Program-made: the position numbers and the translations under genes
Part shown: positions 24,690 to 32,548 of the stretch, piece after piece
Position numbering within the stretch: position 1 is the first letter of the stretch
Layout: every line of letters starts with the position of its first letter
The notes under the pieces: model-generated
The model's database searches: none
What the model was told of the DNA's origin: nothing
The model's input: only the letters and a program-made list of their open reading frames with translations
Source: Filifactor villosus
GTDB lineage: Bacteria; Bacillota; Clostridia; Peptostreptococcales; Filifactoraceae
Assembly: GCF_042652965.1 (NCBI RefSeq)
Contig: NZ_JBHSHL010000019.1
Location: forward strand, 1 to 32,909
Reading direction: 5' to 3'
Length of the DNA: 32,909 nt

Positions 24690-25093
24690 CGAAGAGGTTT
24701 CTCATAACGGGTGTGAAATCGGTTCCTTGACCGTATTCTTCAAAAAGTTTATGAAAACAGCGCATAACTCCAAAAAGCAGAAGAAATTCAGTTTTTTTGG
24801 ACAAACACATTTCTGAAATCCGTCATTTTAGAGACTTTCAATATCTCGCAAAACAAAGGGAAAATTATTTTGTGTCTTTGTGCGATGCTTTTTTATATCT
24901 TTTTCAAACTTGTGAAAAATCAAGGCACATCGTTGTACGGCTCTTCAAAAACTTGTCTTTACAGACATTGTAAACCTAATTCCGAGATCCGTTTAAACAG
25001 ATCGGTCGATGACGGTACGTGTTCGAGCGAGTCATCTTTGATCGACCCTTATAGTTCAAACGGAGAATGGAAACATGAAAAGGGGGAATTTGT
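24690..25093. other. Long untranslated leader of the spmA-like operon
   Basis: About 400 bases between the sigma-54 promoter and the first start codon. A 21-codon ORF here has no ribosome site. Other ORFs are shadows. I see no T-box, riboswitch or terminator motif. Either the leader is truly long or a nearer promoter exists that I cannot pick out. Confidence 0.4.
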
Positions 25094-25768
25094 ATGATGA
25101 ATTACATTTGGGTAGGATTTGTGGCGATCTCGGTGATAGCGGGTATCGCTACGGGAAACATCACTGCGGTTCAGGAAGCACTGTTCAGCTTTGCCAATGT
25201 GGCTGTCGAGATTGTAGTGGGGTTGGTCGGAGTAATGACCTTCTTTACCGGATTTATGGCTTTGATGGAGAAGGCGGGTCTGTGCGAAAAACTCGGAAGG
25301 GCGATTTCTCCGGTTATGCGCCTCCTCTTTCCCGATGTGCCGGCGGAACATCCCGCAATGAGCTCCATGGCACTGTACTTTGCAGCTAATATCTTAGGGA
25401 TAGGAAACGCCGCGACCCCGTTCGGCCTCAAAGCGATGTCCGATCTTCAAACCTTGAATAAGACCAAAAACATTGCAACGGATGCTCAATGTATGTTGCT
25501 TGCCATCAGTACCACATCGATTACTTTGATACCGGTGACCGTCTTGGCACTTCGTTCTTCCATCCAAGTCGAAGGCTCGGCGGAAGTAGTCGGACCCATC
25601 ATGCTTGCAACGACCATATCGACTGTTGTCGGAATAGGTGTCACCCTACTTTTGAAGAACACCAAAAAATACAAACTCGAAAACATCATCGAGAGAGAAC
25701 GACAGGCAGGAACCTTGGAGATCAATGAAAACTATGTAGGAACCGATCCGCTCAAAGTAGAAAAATAG
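25094..25768 (+). CDS. Spore maturation protein A-like / YjiH-type Gate-domain membrane protein
   Basis: 224 residues with about five to six membrane helices and the nucleoside-recognition (Gate) domain pattern: VVGLVGVMTFFTGFMALMEKAG, then FAANILGIGNAATPFGLKAM and AISTTSITLIPVTVLALRS. It pairs with the next gene, which has the other half of the family. SpmA/SpmB are named from Bacillus sporulation, but such pairs also occur outside sporulation genes. In E. coli the related yjiH-yjiG pair sits next to the isoaspartyl dipeptidase gene iadA. Here the pair is followed by peptide-processing enzymes, so I infer transport or permeation of a peptide or amino acid. A second ATG follows the first directly. 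Confidence 0.88.
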   Translation: MMNYIWVGFVAISVIAGIATGNITAVQEALFSFANVAVEIVVGLVGVMTFFTGFMALMEKAGLCEKLGRAISPVMRLLFPDVPAEHPAMSSMALYFAANILGIGNAATPFGLKAMSDLQTLNKTKNIATDAQCMLLAISTTSITLIPVTVLALRSSIQVEGSAEVVGPIMLATTISTVVGIGVTLLLKNTKKYKLENIIERERQAGTLEINENYVGTDPLKVEK

Positions 25769-25781
25769 GAGGTATCATACT

Positions 25782-26315
25782 ATGACAACTGTATTAAACG
25801 CGATTTCGACTTACGCCATTCCTTTAGTCCTCTTGTTCATTCCCATCTATGCTTTGGCGAAAGGGGTCAAGGTCTACTCCGTATTTACGGAAGGAGCTAA
25901 AGAAGGGTTGAAAGTGGCTATAATGATTATTCCCTACCTTGTAGCGATGTTATGTGCTATCGGAATGTTTCGGGCATCGGGAGCTATGGACTGGCTCGTA
26001 AAAGCGATCAATCCCCTGACTTCCCTGATAGGGCTGCCCGGCGAAGTGCTTCCTATGGGCATTATGCGTTCGTTCTCCGGAGGAGGAGCGGAAGGGATGA
26101 TGAGCGATCTTCTGACTACATACGGAACTCAAAGTCAGATCGGAAGGATTGCTTCGGTGGCTCTCGGCTCGACGGAAACGACCTTTTATGTCATAGCCGT
26201 TTATTTTGGAGCGGTAGGAATCACAAACGTTCGCCATTCGATCATTGCCGGACTTCTCGGAGATTTGGCATCTCTGATCGCCTCCGCCATCATCGTGAAC
26301 ATCATGTGGTTTTAA
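25782..26315 (+). CDS. Spore maturation protein B-like / YjiG-type Gate-domain membrane protein
   Basis: 177 residues, mostly membrane-embedded. Family landmarks are GAKEGLKVAIMIIPYLVAML, then FRASGAMDWLVKAI and the conserved FSGGGAEGMMSDLL and LGSTETTFYVIAVYFGAVGI. It begins 13 bases after the preceding gene with an ATAGGAGGT ribosome site and is followed 15 bases later by the LD-carboxypeptidase gene. It forms a two-subunit membrane unit with its upstream partner. No sporulation genes are near, so the sporulation name should not be taken as its function. Confidence 0.9.
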   Translation: MTTVLNAISTYAIPLVLLFIPIYALAKGVKVYSVFTEGAKEGLKVAIMIIPYLVAMLCAIGMFRASGAMDWLVKAINPLTSLIGLPGEVLPMGIMRSFSGGGAEGMMSDLLTTYGTQSQIGRIASVALGSTETTFYVIAVYFGAVGITNVRHSIIAGLLGDLASLIASAIIVNIMWF

Positions 26316-26330
26316 GCAAAGGAGGATTCT

Positions 26331-27269
26331 ATGAGATATCCGAACAAACTTCCCAAAGGGGGCACCGTGGGGTTGGTTGCACCCAGCTCCCCCATCTCGG
26401 AAGAAAAAAGGGAAAGGTGTATCAAAAAAATCAAAGACTTGGGTTATCGGGTCAAAACCTCCTCAAACCTCAGCGAAAACTACGGAGGCTATATGGCGGG
26501 CGATGGACCTCAAAGAGCGAAGGAGTTCAACTCCATGTTTGAAGATGAAGAAGTCGATGCTGTCTTCTGTGTTCGCGGAGGAGCCGGAGGAAGCAGGATG
26601 CTGCCCTATGTCGATTTTGAACTTATAAAGAAAAACCCCAAGATCTTCGTCGGATACAGCGATATCACCGGCCTTCATCTCGCGATTAACCGCTATTGTG
26701 ATCTCGTTACCTTCCACGGGCCCATGGTATCCTCGGATATGATCGATGACTTCGACGACGAAACTGCAACATCGTTTTTTCAGGCGATCGATGCGGAGGA
26801 TGCCTATGTATATGCCAATCCCCAAGGAAGAGGGATCCAAGTTCTGAGCGAAGGCACTGCTTCCGGAAGATTGACCGGAGGCAACCTCGCCCTCCTGTCC
26901 GCCTCCATAGGCACCTTCTATGAACTTGACTGTAAGGACAAGATCCTCTTTATCGAAGAGGTGGGAGAAGAGATTGATCGCTTGGAACGCTTTGCCTTTC
27001 ATCTTAAAAATGCGGGAAAACTCAATCAGTGCAGAGGTATCCTCCTGGGCCAGTTCACGAAATGTAACAACAAAAACAGACCCGAATACGATGCGATCGA
27101 ATGTTTCAAAGATATTTTAAAGGGAATCAATATTCCTGTTATGTATTGCATAGAATCGGGTCACGGTCATCCCATGATGACACTGCCTATGGGAGCGAAC
27201 TGCACCATGGATACCCGAACCAAAACCCTTTATTTTGAAAAACCCGTGAGAATGGAGAAAGTAAAATGA
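26331..27269 (+). CDS. LD-carboxypeptidase (S66 family; LdcA/MccF-like)
   Basis: 312 residues. The Ser-His-Glu triad can be placed: Ser110 in VGYSDIT (the nucleophile elbow), Glu210 in LFIEEVGEE and His278 in ESGHGHP. The RGGAGG oxyanion loop is at 82-87. The family removes the terminal D-Ala from the peptidoglycan tetrapeptide in the cytoplasm (LdcA) or cleaves microcin C-type peptide nucleotides (MccF). No signal peptide. It has a CAAAGGAGG ribosome site. Its stop overlaps the lysA start by four bases. Next to a DAP decarboxylase the muropeptide role is the more natural reading: release D-Ala, then use the DAP. Confidence 0.93.
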   Translation: MRYPNKLPKGGTVGLVAPSSPISEEKRERCIKKIKDLGYRVKTSSNLSENYGGYMAGDGPQRAKEFNSMFEDEEVDAVFCVRGGAGGSRMLPYVDFELIKKNPKIFVGYSDITGLHLAINRYCDLVTFHGPMVSSDMIDDFDDETATSFFQAIDAEDAYVYANPQGRGIQVLSEGTASGRLTGGNLALLSASIGTFYELDCKDKILFIEEVGEEIDRLERFAFHLKNAGKLNQCRGILLGQFTKCNNKNRPEYDAIECFKDILKGINIPVMYCIESGHGHPMMTLPMGANCTMDTRTKTLYFEKPVRMEKVK

Positions 27270-28582
27270 TAAGAGAAATCAAAAACGGAACCCTGTACTT
27301 CGACGGCTGTAATACCGTCGACCTTGCCGAAAAGTACAATACGCCTCTTTATGTCGTATCCGAGACCGAGATCGTAAGACGTTTTGACGAACTCAAAGAC
27401 TGTTTTGTAAACCGTTATGAAAGAACGAGGGTCGCTTATGCCTCCAAGGCCTTCAGCACCCTTGCCATGTATAAACTCTGCCAAAGAGAAGGAATGTGTA
27501 TCGATGTCGTATCGGGTGGCGAGCTGTTTACGGCGATCTCGTGTGATTTTCCCGCTCAAAATATCGAATTTAACGGAAACAACAAATCCTATGAAGAACT
27601 TGAAATGGCGATCGACTACGGAGTGGGGAGGATCATCGTCGACGGTTTGACTGAGCTCGATATGATCGAAGAGATCTGCAAAACCAAGGCGAAAATTGCA
27701 AATGTGCTCTATCGTATCACACCGGGCGTCAGATCCGACTCCCACGACTACATCGTAACGGGAAGGAAAGACTCCAAGTTCGGTATCCCCTTGGATGAAC
27801 ACATCCTCTATCCCTACATCGAGAGAGCAATCTCCTCACCCTGTATCGACTTCAAGGGATTTCACTTTCATGTCGGCTCCCAGCTCCACGACAACAGCTC
27901 GCATCTTCAGGCCCTGGACATCCTCCTCCACCATGTAACGGAGGTCAAACGACGCTTTGACTGTGAGGTTCAAGAGCTTAACCTCGGCGGAGGCTTTGGA
28001 GTTACTTATACCGACGAAGAGAGAAAACCCTTCTCCTACTTCCTCGAGCCTATGATGGAGAAGATCGAAGGATTTTTTGCACAAGAAGGGATGAAACGTC
28101 CCGCCATCGTCATCGAACCGGGCAGGAGTATCGTTGCCGAAGCGGGGATCAGCCTCTATAGAGTGGGTCAGATCAAAAACATCCCCGACCTTAGGACCTA
28201 TGTGTCCGTCGATGGAGGAATGACCGACAACATTCGCCCCGCCCTCTACGGAGCGAAGTACAGTGCAGTGATAGCGGGAAGGGCGGACGAACCGGCAGAA
28301 ACCGAGGTAACGATCTGCGGAAAATGCTGTGAATCGGGCGATATCCTGATCAAAGACCTTCTCCTGCCAAAGGTCGAGCAGGGCGATATCCTCGCGGTCT
28401 TCTCCACGGGAGCCTACGGCTACTCCATGGCATCCAACTACAACAAAAACCCCATACCCGCCGTCGTCTTCGTCAAAGAGGGAAGAAGTGAGGTCATCGT
28501 CAAAAGGCAGACCTATCAGGACCTGATCAAAAACGAAGTCCTGCCCGAGCGTTTGACAGTTGCGGAACAACGAACAAGATAG
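27266..28582 (+). CDS. lysA: Diaminopimelate decarboxylase
   Basis: 438 residues of fold-type III PLP decarboxylase. The PLP lysine is Lys61 in VAYASKAF. Other landmarks are HFHVGSQ (His202), the phosphate loop GGGFGV (241-246), EPGRSIV (284-290) and the active-site cysteine in GKCCESGDIL (Cys355), which pairs with the lysine of the other subunit. It converts meso-diaminopimelate to L-lysine. Translationally coupled to the LD-carboxypeptidase (ATGA). In this operon the substrate may come from degraded wall peptides and not only from biosynthesis. No dap genes are present here. Confidence 0.94.
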   Translation: MIREIKNGTLYFDGCNTVDLAEKYNTPLYVVSETEIVRRFDELKDCFVNRYERTRVAYASKAFSTLAMYKLCQREGMCIDVVSGGELFTAISCDFPAQNIEFNGNNKSYEELEMAIDYGVGRIIVDGLTELDMIEEICKTKAKIANVLYRITPGVRSDSHDYIVTGRKDSKFGIPLDEHILYPYIERAISSPCIDFKGFHFHVGSQLHDNSSHLQALDILLHHVTEVKRRFDCEVQELNLGGGFGVTYTDEERKPFSYFLEPMMEKIEGFFAQEGMKRPAIVIEPGRSIVAEAGISLYRVGQIKNIPDLRTYVSVDGGMTDNIRPALYGAKYSAVIAGRADEPAETEVTICGKCCESGDILIKDLLLPKVEQGDILAVFSTGAYGYSMASNYNKNPIPAVVFVKEGRSEVIVKRQTYQDLIKNEVLPERLTVAEQRTR

Positions 28583-28639
28583 ATATTGACATCGACCCGG
28601 CTCTGTGTAAGAATAAAAGTGGATCACGCAAGATAATTA

Positions 28640-28772
28640 GGGAAAGACTGCATAATTTGAAGAATCAGTGTAAATTCTATTTTATACTCAGAATGAAATT
28701 CGAGAGATTTTCGTATTTTACAAACTCAAAGTAAGATCGGGAGTTTGATTTTGTGCGGTGTTTTCTTAGAGC
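28640..28772 (-). repeat. Degenerate family-C copy in front of dnaN
   Basis: It begins ACTGCATAATTTGAAGAATC and ends GTTTGATTTTGTGCGGTGTTTTCTTAG. The ends fit family C in reverse, while the middle is diverged. It abuts the dnaN ribosome site. The dnaN promoter therefore either lies inside the repeat (a TATACT occurs at about 28681) or transcription comes from the operon upstream. Confidence 0.5.
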
Positions 28773-28787
28773 AAGGAGAGGGTTTCA

Positions 28788-29876
28788 ATGAAGTTTACAG
28801 TAAATCAGAAGGAGTTTGCCGAGGCCTTGAACATCGCTTCGAGAGCGATCGTCAGCAAAACACCGATGGAGATCTTGAAAGGTTTTTATATCGAAGCCTA
28901 TGATAGCATCGTCGTTATTATGGGAAACAACCTGGAAATCGGGATTAAGACGAGTATACCTGCAATGGTCGAAGTAGAAGGAAGATGTATTATCGAAGCC
29001 AAGATGATCTCCGACATCGTACGCAAGCTGCCCGATGAGCAGGTCAGTGTCAGGGTCGAAGACTCCACCGTGCATATCAAATGCCTCAAATCGAAGTTTA
29101 CCATTCGAGAGATGGTCGATAACGGCTATCCCACCGTCGAAGAGCTCGACGATGCCATCTACCAGAGCGTGAATGGACAGGTATTCTTTGAGATGATTCG
29201 CAAGACCCAGTTTGCAGTTTCCACCGATGTGCGAAAACCTATCTTTATGGGACAGCTCCTTGAGATCGATACGGACCATATGAACCTTGTGGCGTTGGAC
29301 GGCTACCGCCTCGCTCATAAAAAATGTGAGATCTCATCCTCCGTAGGCTATCAGAGCATCATCATCCCCGGAAAAACCATGAGCGAGATTATGCGACTGT
29401 GCCAAGGTATTGAAGGCGAGATCAAAATAGGCATCGAAAGTAGACACGCAAGTTTCGTATTTGAGAACACCATCGTCAACACCCGGTTGATACAAGGAGA
29501 ATTTACCAAGTATGAACAGATTATCCCAAAGGAATTTGCAACCAAGATCAAGGTGAACCGACAGGAGTTTATGAACTCTTTGGACAGGGCAACCCTCGTC
29601 TCCGGCAACTACCTGGTCAAACTCAAGATGCAAAACGACGAATTCATCATCACTGCACAGGACAAGGAAATCGGTGATTTGGAAGAAATCATCGGCATCG
29701 AGCTGGAAGGCAAGGAGCTTGAAATCGCCTTCAACATCCGCTACTTCCTCGAAGCACTGCGGGTGATCGAAGAAGATACCATCTATCTCAACTTCAACAG
29801 CAATGTCAGTCCCTGTGTCATAAAACCCGAGGTAGAACAAGACTACACCTACCTCCTGCTTCCCGTTCGAATGTAA
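28788..29876 (+). CDS. dnaN: DNA polymerase III beta subunit (sliding clamp)
   Basis: 362 residues, normal length. Landmarks of the three clamp domains are present: MKFTVNQKEFAEALNIASRAI at the start, the domain-linker region MGQLLEIDTDHMNLVALDGYRLA, and the C-terminal YTYLLLPVRM. It has an AAGGAGAGG ribosome site. It forms the ring that tethers DNA polymerase III. It normally follows dnaA directly. Here it lies about 16 kb away, and recF/gyrB do not follow. A terminator closes the unit, so dnaN is effectively a single gene, perhaps with read-through from lysA 205 bases upstream. Confidence 0.97.
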   Translation: MKFTVNQKEFAEALNIASRAIVSKTPMEILKGFYIEAYDSIVVIMGNNLEIGIKTSIPAMVEVEGRCIIEAKMISDIVRKLPDEQVSVRVEDSTVHIKCLKSKFTIREMVDNGYPTVEELDDAIYQSVNGQVFFEMIRKTQFAVSTDVRKPIFMGQLLEIDTDHMNLVALDGYRLAHKKCEISSSVGYQSIIIPGKTMSEIMRLCQGIEGEIKIGIESRHASFVFENTIVNTRLIQGEFTKYEQIIPKEFATKIKVNRQEFMNSLDRATLVSGNYLVKLKMQNDEFIITAQDKEIGDLEEIIGIELEGKELEIAFNIRYFLEALRVIEEDTIYLNFNSNVSPCVIKPEVEQDYTYLLLPVRM

Positions 29877-29910
29877 GGACTCCTTGAAACTCTCAAATAT
29901 TATATGAATC

Positions 29911-29953
29911 AAAGCCTTTCAACGTTGGATCAAGAGGTTGGAGGCTTTTTTTC
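29911..29953 (+). terminator. Terminator of dnaN
   Basis: AAGCCTTTCAAC and GTTGGAGGCTT form a stem with one bulge around a 13-base loop, followed by TTTTTTT. It starts about 35 bases past the dnaN stop codon. Confidence 0.85.
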
Positions 29954-30005
29954 ATGAGCATACCGCTTTTGTGAAGAACACATTGAAGAGTTGTTGTATA
30001 CAGTT

Positions 30006-30221
30006 ATACTATTCTCCGTTTAATACTATTCTTCCTTTGAATTATAGATATAGACAATTTGTGACCCATAGAAGATAAAACGATTTTTCGTGGGTTGAAA
30101 AACAGATATATCCATACTTCTATTGGAGAATAGTATAAAGTGTCAGGTAAACAGACTATATTTACCGGAAACGTTTTGAGTGATCATAGAATTCAAACTT
30201 CATGACCGGACAATTATAGTA
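30006..30221 (+). repeat. Family-B repeat interrupted by a family-A element
   Basis: The left part (30006-30020, TATACTATTCTCCGTTT) and the right part (30138-30221, GTCAGGTAAACAGAC...GACCGGACAATTATAGTA) together make a complete family-B copy. The family-A unit at 30021-30137 lies between them. Compared with the intact copy at 17036 the break is just after CCGTTTA. Confidence 0.75.
30021..30137 (+). repeat. Family-A repeat inserted in family B
   Basis: This is a complete copy. The left end is TAATACTATTCTTCCTTTGA, the centre AAACGATTTTTCGTGGG, and the right end ATACTTCTATTGGAGAATAGTATA. Its clean position inside a family-B copy shows that family A can insert as a unit. A TA at both ends fits a TA-type target duplication. 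Confidence 0.75.
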
Positions 30222-30228
30222 TTAGGAG

Positions 30229-30369
30229 ATACCGCATAATTCAAAAAATCAGCATAACATCACTTTTAAAGGGATTCTGAATTTCTTAGAAGCATTGATT
30301 TGACAGAATTCTATTTTTTACAAATCCATAAGAAAATCAAAATTTTGCTTTTGTGCGGTATTGCCTTAG
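30229..30369 (-). repeat. Family-C repeat, reversed
   Basis: It reads ATACCGCATAATTC at the left and TTTTGTGCGGTATTGCC at the right. It is close to the reverse complement of the copies at 16019 and 24151. With the adjacent family-B copy it forms the same composite C-B element found at 24151-24384. Confidence 0.75.
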
Positions 30370-30596
30370 AAGTATTGGATTTTGTTTTCGGATTGTAAAG
30401 CGATTTGATGATATAGAGAGATTTCGCATTTTTAGATTTCAGAAACTCTGAAACGTATATCAGACTCCTTTTATATTCATTATATTATAACACATTACGC
30501 AATAACAAATTATATAATTTGAAAAAAAATAAAGCGTTTATAATACTTACAACGATTTTTTTCCTTTTAGACTGTCAAACTTCCATAAGTGTATGA
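30370..30596. other. AT-rich gene-free stretch
   Basis: It lies between the repeat cluster and the promoter of the next operon. I see a very AT-rich run (30470-30560) but no ORF, hairpin or known motif. Confidence 0.4.
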
Positions 30597-30625
30597 TTGT
30601 ATACCTTTTATTTTTATGCTATAAT
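30597..30625 (+). promoter_or_regulatory. Sigma-A promoter of the two-gene membrane operon
   Basis: TTGTAT, 17 bases, TATAAT, with a TG two bases before the -10 (extended -10). The ATG of the first gene lies 50 bases downstream with a GAAAGGAGG ribosome site between. Confidence 0.75.
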
Positions 30626-30674
30626 GCCTCCATATTTGGAGATAGATGGAGTATCTCCTTTGAAAGGAGGAAAT

Positions 30675-31133
30675 ATGGACGAGAGAGTTTACAAGGGGCG
30701 TTTATTGACATTTGTGAAGGAACTGGTGCTTTTATTTTTTGCGGCACTTCTGATTGTGATGCTATTGAGTCTGTTTTTGGAAATGAAATATTCGTTGGGG
30801 ATTGTAGTAGTGCTCGTCGGTATATTTATTTTTTTGAAAATCAATGATGTACGACAGACCGTAATTGTAACGAATGAAAGTGTCACATTTCAAAAGGGTG
30901 CAAAAAAAGAGTGCTATGAAATAGAGCAGTGTCAGTTTCGCGCTCGTTCCAGTAACAATGGCTGTTATCTCTATGTCATTGATGTGGAAGGGAAAGAACA
31001 TAGATATGATGTATCTATGCTTGGATATCGGCAGTTTCAAAGCTGTATAGAAGATATCGGTATCGTTGGGGAAAAAGCAAAACCAATTCGTTTAGAGGTA
31101 AAAGGAGGAAAAAAGAATGGAACAGATCATTAA
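30675..31133 (+). CDS. Small membrane protein with a PH-like soluble domain, unknown function
   Basis: 152 residues from ATG 30675, chosen because of the strong ribosome site; the earlier start at 30597 lies in the promoter. Two adjacent membrane helices (about residues 12-32 and 36-56) are followed by a soluble beta-rich domain. That domain (VIVTNESVTFQKGAKKECYEI, YDVSMLGYRQFQSCI) resembles bacterial PH-type domains in pattern only. It overlaps the next gene by 17 bases, so the two are translated together. The overall layout recalls the protein at 23013, but I see no clear sequence identity. I do not recognise a function. Confidence 0.7.
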   Translation: MDERVYKGRLLTFVKELVLLFFAALLIVMLLSLFLEMKYSLGIVVVLVGIFIFLKINDVRQTVIVTNESVTFQKGAKKECYEIEQCQFRARSSNNGCYLYVIDVEGKEHRYDVSMLGYRQFQSCIEDIGIVGEKAKPIRLEVKGGKKNGTDH

Positions 31134-31566
31134 TGCGTGGAAGAGTATGGGGATTTTGGGATATATCATTCCAGTAGTATTCGTAGTCTACATCATCTGG
31201 ATGATTATTTATATGAACAAGCGCAAGAAAAACCAACAAAGTTGGTGGGATGCCCATCCGGGAGCCGTAAAGGTGTATTTGCGTTCCAGTTATGGAATGT
31301 TGACATCAAATTCTATTTCCGGACATGTGATTAGAGGAGAAGCTTGCCCTAGCATCGTTTCCGAGGGAATGAATCAAGTGTTTTATGCAATGCCGGGGGA
31401 GTTGGAAGTAGAGTTGACTTATGAATATACCAGACCGGGCGTAGTGCACAGGAATGTAACGCAAGTCTGGGGACCGACAAAATTGAGTTTACAGCTGGAA
31501 GCAGGCAAGACATATTCTCTGACTTTTGATAAAAAAAAGGAAACTTTCGTATTTTCAGAAGACTAA
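31117..31566 (+). CDS. Single-pass membrane protein of unknown function
   Basis: 149 residues. One membrane helix near the N-terminus (about 13-33, YIIPVVFVVYIIWMIIYMN) is followed by a basic KRKKN stop-transfer stretch and a soluble beta-rich domain of about 110 residues. That domain includes VKVYLRSSYGMLTSNSISG and AGKTYSLTFDKKKETFVF. Charge distribution (positive side after the helix) suggests the soluble part faces the cytoplasm. It overlaps the upstream gene and has its own AAAGGAGG site. I do not recognise the family. Confidence 0.7.
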   Translation: MEQIINAWKSMGILGYIIPVVFVVYIIWMIIYMNKRKKNQQSWWDAHPGAVKVYLRSSYGMLTSNSISGHVIRGEACPSIVSEGMNQVFYAMPGELEVELTYEYTRPGVVHRNVTQVWGPTKLSLQLEAGKTYSLTFDKKKETFVFSED

Positions 31567-31681
31567 GTCGTGTCAGTGGATGAAGTACTTGTGCAGGGAA
31601 TTCATGCCTTTGCGAGAAGAAGAGCATAAAATCTTCGGTTCAATGTGAGATTATCGCATAAACAGAGAAGGTTTTAAAATT

Positions 31682-31912
31682 ATGAGAGAACAAGCACAAA
31701 ACAGACCTGATCTAACCGATGCACAGTGTAATAGAATAGAACTGATCGTTAAACAACACTTAAATAAACGAGGCGGATTAAATTTCGATGACAATAGGGT
31801 ATTTGTCAATGCTTACCTAAGGTCATTCCTCCGAAGAGAAATCGAAAGACCAAATGGAAATACAATAAGTCTCTTATCGATATTTCCCATGTTGTTGAGA
31901 ATGCTTTTTTGA
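31682..31912 (+). CDS. Hypothetical 76-residue protein, doubtful
   Basis: The first part is hydrophilic and plausible (RPDLTDAQCNRIELIVKQHL), the end is hydrophobic (SLLSIFPMLLRMLF). The ribosome site is weak (GAGAAGG, 11 bases before the ATG). It follows the two-gene operon by 115 bases on the same strand. It could be a real small gene or a gene truncated at its 3' end. No family recognised. Confidence 0.35.
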   Translation: MREQAQNRPDLTDAQCNRIELIVKQHLNKRGGLNFDDNRVFVNAYLRSFLRREIERPNGNTISLLSIFPMLLRMLF

Positions 31913-32548
31913 AGTGAAGTCAGTTCCGAGGGATTGCCACATATTACACAAAAATCCTTTTTTGCTTTGTTGGAGCAATTCATTTGGCATCGATCATTTT
32001 ATGGTTAAGATGCCTTGTTTAATTTGTGTAGATACGATCTGGGTTTCAAAAAAAAATTTTTAAAAAGGACATTTTTAAAGAAAATATAAAAATTTTCAAT
32101 AAATTTTTAAGCGTTGTAACGTTTTAAAATCAAATATTTCACAAAAAATCAATTCTGTCAACAATCCCTTTAGGGAATATGCAAATGTTTATTTTCGTGA
32201 TAGAACAAATTCATAATTGCTGTGTATACGACTTTGAGATCTCTATCTGACTTTAATTACAGTGAAGTTGAAATTATTGTGCAGATATATCATGGAGGAT
32301 TACTACCACCACACATCCTATGTACTTGTCCCCTGTTCCTGTGTTTTTGGAAGAGGTTCTGTATAATATCCCTATGTATATCTTTTTGAACAATCCCAGG
32401 TACAACCAATCTTATTACTATAATTCCGATTTGCCATATTTATAGAGATATCACTGTCAAAACATTTGGCAGGTTGTAGAATACAGTGTGTCATCGGCAA
32501 ATTAAAAGGAACTATAGTATAATAGCCTAAAAGGAGGTTTTATTAAAA
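31913..32548. other. AT-rich intergenic region before the surface-protein gene
   Basis: No gene-like ORF. A very AT-rich run lies near 32050-32110. A TATAAT at 32518-32523 is a likely -10 for the next gene, with a poor -35. No copy of the repeat families is evident. Confidence 0.4.
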
